43,921 bases of DNA, taken from Thermodesulfobacteriota bacterium (lineage in GTDB: Bacteria > Desulfobacterota > DSM-4660 > Desulfatiglandales > Desulfatiglandaceae). A program made the translations under genes and the position numbers. Positions 1 through 8,450 of this stretch are shown here, in pieces. The notes beneath the pieces are model-generated. The model searched no databases. It was given only the letters and a program-made list of their open reading frames with translations, and was not told where the DNA came from. The stretch lies in the NCBI GenBank assembly GCA_028278625.1, contig JANQDY010000073.1:1-43921 (forward strand). The letters run 5' to 3'. Position 1 is the stretch's first letter. Each line of letters opens with the position of its first letter.

Positions 1-88
1 CGGTTCGCCGTTCTACAAAGCGCATCTTTGATCTGCGGGATTAAGGGTGCATGCAGCAAAAAAAACGGTGAGGAGGTTTGACAAAGTA
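1..88. other. Left edge, possible 3' end of an upstream gene
   Basis: All three forward frames are open at the window edge and close at 31, 44 and 81, so an upstream gene may end here, but too little is visible to choose a frame. A strong Shine-Dalgarno-like AGGAGGT lies at 71-77. Confidence 0.25.
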
Positions 89-298
89 ATGGCCTCAAAA
101 AAAAATCGAGCCGAGCTCATCCGCAAGGGTGGATCACCTCTTTGCCTGAAGTCGTACCAGCAATGCCGGGGTTGCTTCGGCTGGCGGAACATGATCGGGG
201 CGGCCCAAACCGACCCGGCCTGGTTCCACTGTCGGATAAGATGTCTGGTGACCGGGTTGACCATTCGGTATGGCAATCCCGCATCGGAAGTGGAGTGA
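89..298 (+). CDS. Possible small cysteine-containing protein before the Mo-hydroxylase operon
   Basis: This is a 69-residue reading frame whose ATG lies 11 bases after AGGAGGT (71-77) and whose stop is three bases before the start of the FAD subunit gene. That position suggests it could be the first gene of the molybdenum hydroxylase operon. It has five cysteines, two of them spaced CxxC (CRGC) in the middle and two more in CRIRC. I do not recognise a family, and the composition is not convincing, so it may simply be leader sequence. Confidence 0.25.
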   Translation: MASKKNRAELIRKGGSPLCLKSYQQCRGCFGWRNMIGAAQTDPAWFHCRIRCLVTGLTIRYGNPASEVE

Positions 299-301
299 GT
301 C

Positions 302-1183
302 ATGCGGCCAGTTAGAGGAGTAGCAGGGTTTCATGAAGCCCAAAACCTGACAGAGGCGATCGGTTTGTTAGGGGAATACGGCGACCGGGTCCGAATCATT
401 GCGGGCGGAACCGACCTATTGTCACTGCCCCTTGAGGGATTGGGGAATTGCGGCGGGGTTCACCTGATCGATATCTCCGGGTTGGGGCTCGATTACATGG
501 AAAATACCGCCGACGGAATCCGTATTGGGGCGGCCGTCAGAATCAACGCCATCGCCCGGTCGGAATACTTTTCAGGTTCCCTGGTGGTACTTGGCGAGGC
601 GGCAAAACTACACTCCACCCATACCATCAGAAACAGGGCCACCATCGGGGGTAATCTGTGCAACGCTTCCCCAGGTGCGGACATGCCCCCTCCACTCTTG
701 GCCCTGGATGCGTCTCTGGTCTTGACCGGTCCGGAAGGAGACCGGATTTTGAAGGCTGAGGCGTTTTTCATGGGGCCCAATTGCACCGCCCTTGCGCCGG
801 GAGAGATCCTCCGGGAAATCATCATTCCGCCGGCGGAGTCCGGGACCGGGAGCTCTTTTTTCAAGTTAAGGCGTCATCAAACCGAGGTCGATATGGCCCT
901 GGTCAATGTGGCCACCCGGCTGTCAGTGGAGAAGGGGTCCTGCACAAAAGCCCGGATTGGTCTGGGGTGCGTCGGGCCGGTCCCCTTCCGGGCCAGGAAA
1001 GCCGAGGTTTTGCTTTTGGGCAACAAGCCCGATAAGGAATTGATCCGCCGTGCGGCAGAAACCGCGGCCAATGAATCGGCGCCCTTAAGCGACAACCGGG
1101 CCAGCGCCGCCTACCGTAAGGAGATGGTTGCCGTTTTGGTGGCGGACGCCCTTGAAAGATCGTTGCAAAGGAGCCGAGGATGA
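302..1183 (+). CDS. Molybdenum hydroxylase, FAD-binding medium subunit (CoxM/XdhB type)
   Basis: This 293-residue protein is the flavin subunit of a xanthine dehydrogenase/CO dehydrogenase-family hydroxylase. It passes electrons between the 2Fe-2S subunit and an external carrier in the cytoplasm. The family FAD contacts are visible: AGGTDLL near residue 35 and ATIGGNLCNASPGAD near residues 113-127, followed by the CO dehydrogenase flavoprotein C-terminal domain (about 190-285). The length is that of a plain CoxM-type subunit. It has no room for the extra 4Fe-4S insertion of 4-hydroxybenzoyl-CoA reductase beta subunits. GGAGTGAG precedes the ATG. Its stop overlaps the start of the 2Fe-2S subunit by four bases (ATGA), so the genes are translationally coupled. 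The family call is firm; the substrate is unknown. Confidence 0.9.
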   Translation: MRPVRGVAGFHEAQNLTEAIGLLGEYGDRVRIIAGGTDLLSLPLEGLGNCGGVHLIDISGLGLDYMENTADGIRIGAAVRINAIARSEYFSGSLVVLGEAAKLHSTHTIRNRATIGGNLCNASPGADMPPPLLALDASLVLTGPEGDRILKAEAFFMGPNCTALAPGEILREIIIPPAESGTGSSFFKLRRHQTEVDMALVNVATRLSVEKGSCTKARIGLGCVGPVPFRARKAEVLLLGNKPDKELIRRAAETAANESAPLSDNRASAAYRKEMVAVLVADALERSLQRSRG

Positions 1184-1665
1184 CCAAACATACCATTGGA
1201 ATAAACATAAACGGCGAGCCGCACGAGTTGACGGTCGATCCCGGCGAACGGTTGATCGACGTTTTGCGGGACCGGTTGGGGTTGACCGGTACCAAAGAGG
1301 GCTGCGGACGGGGCGAGTGCGGCGCCTGCACCATTAATCTCAACGGTGAGGCCGTTTTGGCCTGTTTGATGCTTGCCGTACAGGCCGACGGTGCCGAAAT
1401 TACGACCATCGAGGGCCTGCAAAGTGGGATTAGCCTCCATCCTCTCCAGAAGGCCTTCCTGGATGAGGCGGCGGTCCAGTGCGGCTATTGCACGCCGGGG
1501 ATGATCATGGCTGCCAACGCCTTGCTGTCGGATCACCCCCGGCCCCACAAGGGAGTGATCAAAGAATGTTTGGCCAACAACCTCTGTCGGTGCACCGGCT
1601 ATGATCGACCCATCAGAGCGGTTTTGAAGGCGGCAAAAAGGATTGAGGAGAAGAAGAATGGTTGA
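1180..1665 (+). CDS. Molybdenum hydroxylase, 2Fe-2S small subunit (CoxS type)
   Basis: This 161-residue iron-sulfur subunit carries two 2Fe-2S clusters. The plant-ferredoxin-like cluster ligands are C42, C47 and C50 (CGRGECGAC) and a later Cys in VLAC near residue 62. The second, alpha-helical cluster uses C101 and C104 (CGYC) and C136 and C138 (CRC). All eight ligands of the family are present, so the protein should be functional. It relays electrons from the molybdenum site to the FAD subunit. The start overlaps the upstream stop (ATGA) and the end overlaps the large-subunit start by eight bases, the compact M-S-L order usual for these enzymes. Confidence 0.93.
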   Translation: MTKHTIGININGEPHELTVDPGERLIDVLRDRLGLTGTKEGCGRGECGACTINLNGEAVLACLMLAVQADGAEITTIEGLQSGISLHPLQKAFLDEAAVQCGYCTPGMIMAANALLSDHPRPHKGVIKECLANNLCRCTGYDRPIRAVLKAAKRIEEKKNG

Positions 1666-3925
1666 AGGTTACTCCGCCATTGGAAGATCCATTGCACGGA
1701 TAGACGGCGTGGACAAGGTCACCGGGGCCGCCAAATTCGCCCCGGACCTGAAATCCGACCGTATGCTCCATGCCAGGCTCCTCCGCAGCCCCCATGCCCA
1801 TGCCAGGGTCAAACGGATCGACACCTCGGCGGCGGAAACCTTGTCAGGCGTCCGGGCCGTGGCCACCATTCTGGAAGTCCCCAAGGTCCTCCAGTACTGG
1901 TTCTTCCTGCGCACAGAAGAGAAGGAGAAGCAGATATTTCTGAAAGACAACGTGGTCCGATTTGTGGGGGATCCGGTGCTGGCCATCGCCGCTGAAAGCG
2001 AAGAGATCGCGGAAAAGGCCCTAGCCCTTGTGAAGGTCGAATACGAATCCCTTCCGGCCATCCACGATCCCTTTAAAGCCCTGCGTGAAAAAGAGATCAA
2101 AATCCACCAAAACGGCAACATCGCCTTTCGGGTCCGAAAAGAGATCGGAGACGTGGCCAAGGGCTTCCATGAATCCGATTTGATCGTTGAAAACACCTAC
2201 AGGACCTCAAAACAGAAGCATGCCAGCCTGGAGACCATCGGTACCTGCGTGGCCGAATTTGATTCCAGTCAACGGCTGACCGTCCACTCGTCCACCCAAC
2301 TGCCCCACTGGAGTCAGCACTACCTGGCCGCGGCTTTCCATCTTCCGCTGAGTAAGGTTCGGGTCATCAAGCCGTACACCGGCGGGGCGTTCGGGGGGAG
2401 ATGCGGCCTCATCCACGGTTTGGAGGCAATGGCCGGCTGGCTGGCCCGAAAGACCTTGAGGCCGGTCAGGATCTCCTTCACCAGAGAGGAGGATTTTTCA
2501 GCCACCGAGTCCCGACACCCCATGACCATCCGGATGAAGACCGGAGCCACCAAAGAGGGCCGTCTGGTAGCCAATGAGGTTGAAATACTCTCTGATACCG
2601 GCGGCTACGGAACACATTACATCGGAGTGGTGGCCGACTGCCTCTCCACCGGGGTGGGGCTTTATGACATTCCCAACTACAGATTTTCGGGAACGGTCGT
2701 CTATACCAACAAGAGCATGGGCGGCGCGCTTCGGGGATATGGTAATCCCCAAATGAATTTTGCCCAGGAATCCCAAATCGATATTGTCGCCCGGGAACTG
2801 GGATTAGACCCCTTGGAGATGAGGCTTCGGAATTACCGGAAAGCGGGCGAGATGGATCCGATCCTTAAGGAGAGAATCAGGAGCAATGGTCTTGAAGAAT
2901 GCCTGTCAAGGGGGGCGGCCGCCTCCGGATGGGATGAAAAATCATCCCGCAACCCGGAAAAATCGCCCATCAAGAAGGGTATCGGCCTTTCGGTGATGCT
3001 TCACGGTACCGGAGCGGCCCGGGCCCTGCCCGATCCGGCCTCGGCCACGGTCCTGGTCAATTCCGACGGAACTGTCAACCTCCAGACCGCGGCCGCCGAC
3101 GAAGGCCAGGGCAACCGGACCGTCCTGGCCCAGGTGGCTTCCGAGATATTGGGCATCCATATGGACCGGATTTCGGTCTCTGAGCCGGACACGGCTGTTA
3201 CCCCGCTGGATTGCGGGACCCACGGCAGCCGGCAGGCCTATTGCGGAGGGCTCTCTGTGCGGGAGGCTGCCATGAACGCCCGTAAAAAGATGGTCGATTA
3301 CGCCTCCGGGATTCTGGCCGTGGATAATCCCGACCTGCTCCAGGTTAGAGGTGGAATGGTTTTCGAGGCGGCCAATCCAGAGAACAGGATCTCAATCAAA
3401 GGCCTGATGCGCAAGATCCAGATTGAGGACATGGGGACCTGCGAGCAGATTATCGGCACTGCCAGCGGCATAGCGCCGGCCATGCCGGGCTACTACGGGG
3501 CGGTCTTTGCCGAAGTTATGGTGAACACACGGACCGGTCAGGTCCGGGTGGTGAGGCTGACCAGCGCTTATGATGTGGGCCGGGCCATTAACCCCGGCCT
3601 GGTGGAAGGACAAATCGTCGGGGGTGGGGTTATGGGTGTCGGGTTCGCCCTTACCGAGGGGTTGGCCTATGAGGCTGGTCATATTCTAAACGCCAATTTT
3701 ACCGACTACCGGCTCCTAAGATCCTGTGACGCGCCTGAGGTTGTCCCGATCATTGTCGAGTCGAATGAGCCCTCGGGTCCCTTTGGCGCCAAAGGGATCG
3801 GGGAGGGGAGCATGGTAAATGTTGCCTCTGCGATCTCAAACGCCATCTGCCACGCCACGGGCGTGAGAATGACCGAGTTGCCCATTACTCCAGAGAAAAT
3901 ACTGCAAGGAATGAGGTTAAGATAG
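1658..3925 (+). CDS. Molybdenum hydroxylase, molybdopterin-binding large subunit
   Basis: This 755-residue catalytic subunit binds the molybdenum-pterin cytosine dinucleotide cofactor and hydroxylates a carbon, probably of an aromatic or N-heterocyclic compound or thioester. The ATG at 1658 is chosen because GAGGAG sits seven bases upstream; a longer reading from TTG at 1643 would add only an Arg-rich stub. Visible family motifs are TQLPHW and GGAFGGR (about residue 245), GALRGYG (about 354), and GAKGIGEG with the invariant catalytic glutamate at E716. The active-site loop reads GALRGYG where true aerobic CO dehydrogenases have a Cys-containing CSFR loop, so this is not a CO dehydrogenase. 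Nicotinate, purine or aromatic-CoA hydroxylases are all possible. The decayed benzoylformate decarboxylase downstream hints weakly at aromatic catabolism. Confidence 0.9.
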   Translation: MVEGYSAIGRSIARIDGVDKVTGAAKFAPDLKSDRMLHARLLRSPHAHARVKRIDTSAAETLSGVRAVATILEVPKVLQYWFFLRTEEKEKQIFLKDNVVRFVGDPVLAIAAESEEIAEKALALVKVEYESLPAIHDPFKALREKEIKIHQNGNIAFRVRKEIGDVAKGFHESDLIVENTYRTSKQKHASLETIGTCVAEFDSSQRLTVHSSTQLPHWSQHYLAAAFHLPLSKVRVIKPYTGGAFGGRCGLIHGLEAMAGWLARKTLRPVRISFTREEDFSATESRHPMTIRMKTGATKEGRLVANEVEILSDTGGYGTHYIGVVADCLSTGVGLYDIPNYRFSGTVVYTNKSMGGALRGYGNPQMNFAQESQIDIVARELGLDPLEMRLRNYRKAGEMDPILKERIRSNGLEECLSRGAAASGWDEKSSRNPEKSPIKKGIGLSVMLHGTGAARALPDPASATVLVNSDGTVNLQTAAADEGQGNRTVLAQVASEILGIHMDRISVSEPDTAVTPLDCGTHGSRQAYCGGLSVREAAMNARKKMVDYASGILAVDNPDLLQVRGGMVFEAANPENRISIKGLMRKIQIEDMGTCEQIIGTASGIAPAMPGYYGAVFAEVMVNTRTGQVRVVRLTSAYDVGRAINPGLVEGQIVGGGVMGVGFALTEGLAYEAGHILNANFTDYRLLRSCDAPEVVPIIVESNEPSGPFGAKGIGEGSMVNVASAISNAICHATGVRMTELPITPEKILQGMRLR

Positions 3926-3999
3926 ATTCAGCGATAAAATACTGTCTCATGGGATCATCAAGGGTCAACGGTGGACCCCTAATCCGTGAACCCTCATCC

Positions 4000-4344
4000 A
4001 TGTCTACACTTGACATATACACTTCACCGGAACTCTTTGCTTTTGAGGTTTATGGGGTATTGCAGCGGCTTCATCCCAACGGACCTAAGGCCTTTCAAAA
4101 GGGCATTCTCCCTCTCCTTGAAGGCGGTATTCTAAGACATCCCATGACCCGGGAACTGGCCGCAAAGGCAGACCGGTTCGTCAAGAAAGGTCTCACCGGA
4201 TACGATGCTTGCTACGCGGCATTGGCGCTGGATTTAAGGGGATGCTGGCTGACCTTTGACCAAAAAGCGCACCGGCTGATCCAAAAGGAAAACCTGTCCT
4301 CCCTATTGTCATCGGGACTTCCTGAGAATTGGAAAACCGCATAA
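4000..4344 (+). pseudogene. PIN-domain ribonuclease (VapC-like), 5'-truncated remnant
   Basis: The frame encodes the middle and end of a PIN domain: a SPELFAFEVYGVL segment with the family's conserved Glu, then TGYDACYAALALDLRGCWLTF and DQKAHR, the usual C-terminal acidic and sheet region. The N-terminal strand with the first catalytic Asp (normally within the first ten residues, about 35 residues before this point) is absent. The bases between 3926 and 3999 do not encode it in any frame. The in-frame ATG at 3949 adds unrelated residues. No antitoxin gene is adjacent. I read it as a dead toxin fragment; it could still be translated but should lack nuclease activity. Confidence 0.65.
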
Positions 4345-4437
4345 AAAAGGCTTCTCATTCACAGAGCGTCAATGTTCATTGCTCTATGCCTCGCGGCCGA
4401 ACAAGCAAACCATCAAAAACCAGGGAAGGGGAGAACC

Positions 4438-5114
4438 ATGCCAACAGTGCGACACGTAACCTTTGATCTGTTGCGAAAACTCGATCTTACCATCGTGGTC
4501 GGCAATCCGGGATCCACCGAAGAGACTTTCTTGAAGAACTTTCCAGCGGATTTCACCTATATCATGGCCCTCCAGGAAGCCAGCGTGGTGGGCATTGCGG
4601 ACGGCATATCCCAGGGACTTAAGAAACCGGTCATGGTCAACGTCCATACCGGTGCGGGCATGGGCAATGCCATGGGGTGCATACTCACGGCCTACATCAA
4701 TAAAACGCCCCTGATTATTACGGCGGGTCAACAAACCCGGGAGATGCTTCTTTGCGAACCGTTTCTCACCAATATCGATGCCACAAAGGAGATGGTTCCT
4801 TTCAATACTCTCCCCAGGCGATCTGGACGGCGGTTCAACATGATCTCCATTTGGTGATTATAGCCCTTAGAAATGAAGAATACGGGATCCTCAAATCCTT
4901 TGCTATTCTGAAGAACACGCCGAATGTTCCGGGGCTGGATCTGCCGGGGATTGATATCGTGTCCGTGGCAAAGGGTTATGGCGCTCCAGGGTACTGGGAA
5001 GTCCAGGCCGAAAGCATTCAGGGGAGATTTTAAGAGGCGTTTAAAAAGAGTGGGGTATCGGTCATCGTGGTTCCCATCGATAAGCGAATCAAGGACCTTC
5101 TGCACGACGAGTGA
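4438..5114 (+). pseudogene. mdlC: Benzoylformate decarboxylase (thiamine diphosphate enzyme), internally deleted
   Basis: The first 120 or so residues match the N-terminal ThDP-binding domain of benzoylformate decarboxylase: VVGNPGSTEETF, LQEASVVGIADG with the cofactor-activating Glu, PLIITAGQQTR and FLTNIDATKEMV. At about 4800 the sequence jumps, out of frame, to the C-terminal domain (AIWTAVQHDL, NEEYGILKSF, VPGLDLPGID, AKGYG). Roughly 300 internal residues of a normal 520-550-residue enzyme are missing. A TAA at 5031-5033 then interrupts the second part in frame before its natural end (VIVVPIDKRIKDLLHDE). The start at 4438 follows AAGGGGAG. The intact enzyme would turn benzoylformate into benzaldehyde and CO2 in mandelate breakdown. 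This copy cannot make an active protein. Confidence 0.85.
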
Positions 5115-5192
5115 GGTTTGGCGAAATTTTCCACCGGTTACAGTTCTCAAAAAAGCGGGCCTTGCACGGATAATGAACAAACAATTTCGGCC

Positions 5193-5357
5193 ATGGCGGA
5201 TTCTGTTTTGACCTTTCAAGAAATCTTTCCGGGCGATGCGGCCAAGTGGCTCATCGGGGAGGTGGAAGAGCGCGGGTTCGAGCCTGCCGAGCGACCCCGC
5301 ACAACTTTGAAGTATTCGGTTTCCCGGTGGGACCGGCATTTCAGTAAGGAAAAGATG
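5193..5357 (+). pseudogene. 5' remnant of an AraC-family regulator gene
   Basis: The first 30 or so codons (MADSVLTFQEIFPGDAAKWL, then EVEERG) closely match the start of the intact AraC regulator at 8451 (MEEFVLAFQKIFPGGAAKWL, then EVEKRG). The DNA match includes the bases just before the ATG (TTTCGGCCATGG). Similarity weakens after 5285 but can be followed to about 5357 (GGGACCGG and AAGGAAAAGATGC). There it meets the end of the chitinase gene on the other strand. No HTH part follows. It is a truncated paralogous copy. Confidence 0.7.
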
Positions 5358-5359
5358 CG

Positions 5360-7223
5360 TCAGCCGATTTCTTCCCAGACCCCCCACCGGCCGGTGGTAC
5401 CCTGCTCCTCGCCCGTTGTCCACCACTTGGCCCGCCACAGTCCTCCGTTATGGGAGACTTCATCGCCTCCCCAGTAGACGGTTGAAGCATCCCATGACGG
5501 TGCGGAAGAAGAAGCGTTTCCGACAGTGATCCCGATGCCCAGGGATTGCCCGGTAGCTCCCTGATCATCGGTGGCAACCGCGGTGATGTGATGGGAACCC
5601 TCCGGTACATCCTCCCATGAAAAAGCATAAGGAGAATTCCGGTCCGAACCAAGGCGTACGCCGTTGGCGAAAAATTCCACCTGAACGACGGTTCCGTCCG
5701 TATCGGCCGCTTCAGCCGAAAGGGTGATGGCGTGGCCCGGCGCGAAGGTGTCTCCCTCCAATGGCGCGGTAATGGAGATGGAGGGAGCGGTATTGCCGTT
5801 ACACCAGCCGATTTCTTCCCAGACCCCCCACTGACCGGTGGTACCCGGCTCCTCGCCCGTTGTCCACCACTTGGTCCGCCAGTTTTTTCCATTGTGGCAG
5901 ACCTCATCACCCCCCCCAATAGACTTCGGAAGGGTCCCAAGTTGAAGCGGTTGCGCCGTTCCCCACGGAGATGCCAACGGCAGCGGATCGGCCCGTGGCC
6001 CCCTGATCGTCCGTTGCAATGGCGGTGATCACATATGCCCCCTCCGGAACATCGGTCCATGAAAGGGTATAGGGAGGCGCCTCAACAACGTCCAGAAGCG
6101 TGCCGTCCAACAGAAATTCCACCTGAACGACGGTTCCGTCCCCATCCGATGCGTCGGCTGACAGGATAACCGTTTCCCCCGGTTGGAAGGCGTCCCCGTC
6201 CTCGGGCGATGTGATGGCCACCCGTGGCCGCAGGTTGCCGATACTGCCCCCGGTAAACGCTTTGAATGTGTCGGCAAAGGCAAAATCCGTTTGATCCAGG
6301 CCGCTGCAAGTGGCGTTTGCCCATGGATTGTCGGGACAATTGCCATTGTCTCGCGTGATAGACCACATGGACAACATACCGACCCAGGCGGTTGCCTGTG
6401 ACCATGCAAGGAGTTTTTCCGCATCGGTAAGGTAGAAGCGTTCCGTGGTAACATCATTTTGACCGATCATGGGAGTGATGCCCATCAGCGGGCTGAGCCC
6501 CAGCTCGAGGGCCTGCTGATAGGTGTTCCGTGCCGAGTCGATGGCATACTGTCCCATGTTTCCTTCCGGGTTGGGCGCGGCCCCGTCTCCGTAATCCATG
6601 GCCATGACATTCACCAGGTCCACGCGAACACCGTTGTCCCTGGCGTTTTCGAGTACGTAGCGTCCGTCCTGGGTCAGGCCGGACGGAAGCACCGGCAGGC
6701 AGTAGGCGACGGTCAAATGGGGATTTGCATCCTGAAGGCCCTTGATGGCTTTGTTCCTTAGATCGATGGAAGTCCTTTCGGCCACGGCCCAGCCTTCGAT
6801 ATCAAAGTCCACCCAGTTGACCTGATACTTGTCAATGACGGACTGATAGGCGGCCTGAAGGGCGCCTGCATCGGTGTGGCACATGGCCAGCTCGGTGCCG
6901 TTGGCGCCGCCAAAGGATATGATCACATCACCTCCCTTTTGTCGAATGGCGTTTATCTCATCCATGTAGTGATTGTTTTCAAGGGGTGTAATGCCGCCCC
7001 AGGCGGGCTGGCAGTTGGTGTCGGCAGTGACAAATGCGAGGGTATAATAGGGCTGTCCAGTATCGTCATAAGCGTCGTTGATGGAAAAAGTGGGGTAGAG
7101 CATTACGTCCACATAAGGTGCGAAGATTCTCTCTCTGGCATGGCCCCCAAGAGGAAACGCGATCAACAGCAGCAACGCCGCAAACAACAGAAATCCGCCT
7201 GGCTTTGATTGTCGTCTTTTCAT
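5360..7223 (-). CDS. Secreted GH18 chitinase with Ig-like and CBM5/12 modules, one-base frameshift
   Basis: The protein has a signal peptide (MKRRQ, hydrophobic core, cleavage near GGHA-RE at about residue 28). A GH18 barrel follows (about 35-330) with SFGGANG and the catalytic VDFDIEG motif, acid E143; the usual first Asp of DxxDxDxE is Asn. Next come an Ig-like module (about 335-420), a chitin-binding CBM5/12 module (VYWGGDEV, WWTTGEE, GVWEEIG), a second Ig-like module and a second CBM5/12. It would cleave chitin outside the cell. The reading frame breaks at an 8-base C run (5910-5917; G8 in the gene): with seven G the codons read YWGGDE, with eight they hit TGA at 5907-5909. The unshifted product keeps the catalytic domain and first Ig-like module but loses the rest. 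ATG 7223 is preferred over 7229 for its spacing to AAAGGA. Confidence 0.85.
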
Positions 7224-7632
7224 ATTCATTTTCCTTTCGTTATGGGCTGCCGTTCAGACGGCATAAGATTGACAAAATGCCTTGTTGTTGCATGATCGAG
7301 GACATTGATCTTAACAAATAACGTGCCAAACTGAATGAAAGGATTTAACCGATTGATATGTTGTGTAAAAATTCCATGAACACATGTTGAGGCCCATAAA
7401 GGGTGAATGGTTTTTCCTTCATGAGGGCCCCAATAGAGATGGGGATGAGCCCTAACTGTTTTTGGAGACACGCTTTTTTCGTGAAGGGAAATGCCTGCAC
7501 ATGATCTTCCTTCCCCGGACACCGAATCTCTATTTTCGGGCTCAGTTTTTTCAGAGCTTTGGTTGACATTACATTTATGCCTGCATAGAATGCTAATATT
7601 GACATCATCACCCGATGGCCCTGGAGGATTCC
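7224..7632. other. Intergenic region between divergent chitinase and vapBC
   Basis: About 400 bases separate the divergent chitinase and vapB genes. The vapBC promoter lies near the right end. A 98-codon minus-strand frame (7345-7641, with internal ATGs at about 7605-7608) crosses the region; it has a lysine-rich middle but no recognisable domain and overlaps the promoter, so I do not call it a gene. Nothing else was seen. Confidence 0.4.
7563..7591 (+). promoter_or_regulatory. Sigma-70-type promoter of vapBC
   Basis: TTGACA (7563-7568), a 17-base spacer and TAGAAT (7586-7591) lie 41 bases before the antitoxin start. This near-consensus match points to a strong promoter that the antitoxin would normally repress. 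Confidence 0.65.
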
Positions 7633-7887
7633 ATGAAACAATTGACCATTAGAAAAGTCTCCAGTGAATTGGCCAAGGCCCTTGACTCAGAGAGTCGACT
7701 CAAAGGCCAGTCGATCAACCAGACCGTTCTTGATCTGCTTCATCAGGCTCTTGGACTGGGTTTGAATGGAAATTTGGATAATGGCCTCGGCAAACTTGCC
7801 GGAACATGGACTGAAGACGAATTTGTGGAATTTGAAAAGAATACCGCGCTGTTTGAGGAAGTCGATTCCGAGTTGTGGGAACCATGA
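7633..7887 (+). CDS. vapB: VapB-type antitoxin (ribbon-helix-helix)
   Basis: This 84-residue protein starts KQLTIRKVSSELAKALD, a ribbon-helix-helix DNA-binding N-terminus (FitA/VapB-like). It ends in an acidic, Trp-containing tail (TWTEDEFVEFE, SELWEP) suited to wrapping the toxin active site. GGAGG at 7623-7627 fixes the start at 7633 and not at the in-frame ATG at 7615. Its stop overlaps the toxin start (ATGA), so toxin synthesis is coupled to antitoxin synthesis. It should neutralise the PIN toxin and repress the promoter at 7563-7591. Family level is sure; the symbol is functional and not orthology-based. Confidence 0.85.
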   Translation: MKQLTIRKVSSELAKALDSESRLKGQSINQTVLDLLHQALGLGLNGNLDNGLGKLAGTWTEDEFVEFEKNTALFEEVDSELWEP

Positions 7888-8276
7888 AAATCTGTTTGGA
7901 CACATGCGCCTACAGCCACTTCAAAAGAGGCACCCGGAGCGCTGTAAGGAGCATCTCCAGGGCTCGATGGGTCGGGTTGCCCGTGATAGTGCTGGGGGAA
8001 TTAAGGATAGGGTTCCGGATGGGGAAGTATTTTGACCGCAACGAAAGGGAATTATTGGAATTTCTTGACAGTCCGGTCGTCCATATCCTTGATTTGGATA
8101 ACATGGCAACCTATCATTACGCTGAAACGGTAGTGGACCTTCGACGCGCGGGGACCCCGGTGCCCACAAACGATATCTGGATCGCGGCGATCGCTATCCG
8201 GGAAGGCGCCATGGTGATCACTTACGACGCGCACTTCAGGCATATCCATCGTGTGGGAACGCGGTTGCTTGAATAA
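7884..8276 (+). CDS. vapC: VapC-type PIN-domain ribonuclease toxin
   Basis: This 130-residue PIN domain has the complete set of acidic metal ligands: D6 (ICLDTCAYS), E39 (LGELRIG), D97 (TNDIWIAA) and D115 (TYDAHF). The length is normal for VapC, and the gene overlaps vapB by four bases. VapC toxins cut tRNA or rRNA when the antitoxin is degraded. Unlike the truncated PIN gene at 4000-4344, this copy looks intact. The pair lies between the chitinase and a fragment of a second chitin-binding module, in a stretch rich in decayed genes, consistent with horizontal acquisition. Confidence 0.88.
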   Translation: MKICLDTCAYSHFKRGTRSAVRSISRARWVGLPVIVLGELRIGFRMGKYFDRNERELLEFLDSPVVHILDLDNMATYHYAETVVDLRRAGTPVPTNDIWIAAIAIREGAMVITYDAHFRHIHRVGTRLLE

Positions 8277-8289
8277 ATCATGGGGTTGT

Positions 8290-8440
8290 TCACCCAGTTA
8301 CGGCGAAAAGAGGGCTTGCCGGCCGATGGTGCCTGGTTCATCATCCTTTGTCCACCACTTGGCCCGTCACGGTTTTCCCCTATGGGAGACCTCATCTCCT
8401 TCCCTGTAAACGATTGAAGCATCCCAGGGTGGTATTGTAC
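8290..8440 (-). pseudogene. Remnant of a chitinase CBM5/12 module
   Basis: On the minus strand the frame PPWDASIVYREGDEVSHRGK reproduces the start of the chitinase C-terminal chitin-binding module (SWDASTVYWGGDEVSHNGG), and a shifted frame continues with a degraded match. On the plus strand TGTCCACCACTTGGCCCG and TTGAAGCATCCCA are shared with 5400-5500. The fragment has frame changes and no gene attached, and it ends about 11-20 bases before the AraC start. It is a decayed third copy of the module. Confidence 0.7.
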
Positions 8441-8450
8441 TTTTTCGGCC

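Noticed and set aside
302..3925. Aerobic CO dehydrogenase (coxMSL)
   Set aside because: Gene order fits, but the large subunit lacks the Cys-containing active-site loop that defines true CO dehydrogenases.
4372..4440. Upstream ATG at 4372 as start of the benzoylformate decarboxylase frame
   Set aside because: The 22 added residues are unlike the family, and AAGGGGAG sits correctly before ATG 4438.
7345..7641. 98-codon minus-strand frame in front of vapB
   Set aside because: It overlaps the near-consensus vapBC promoter and antitoxin start, has no recognisable domain and no good ribosome site.
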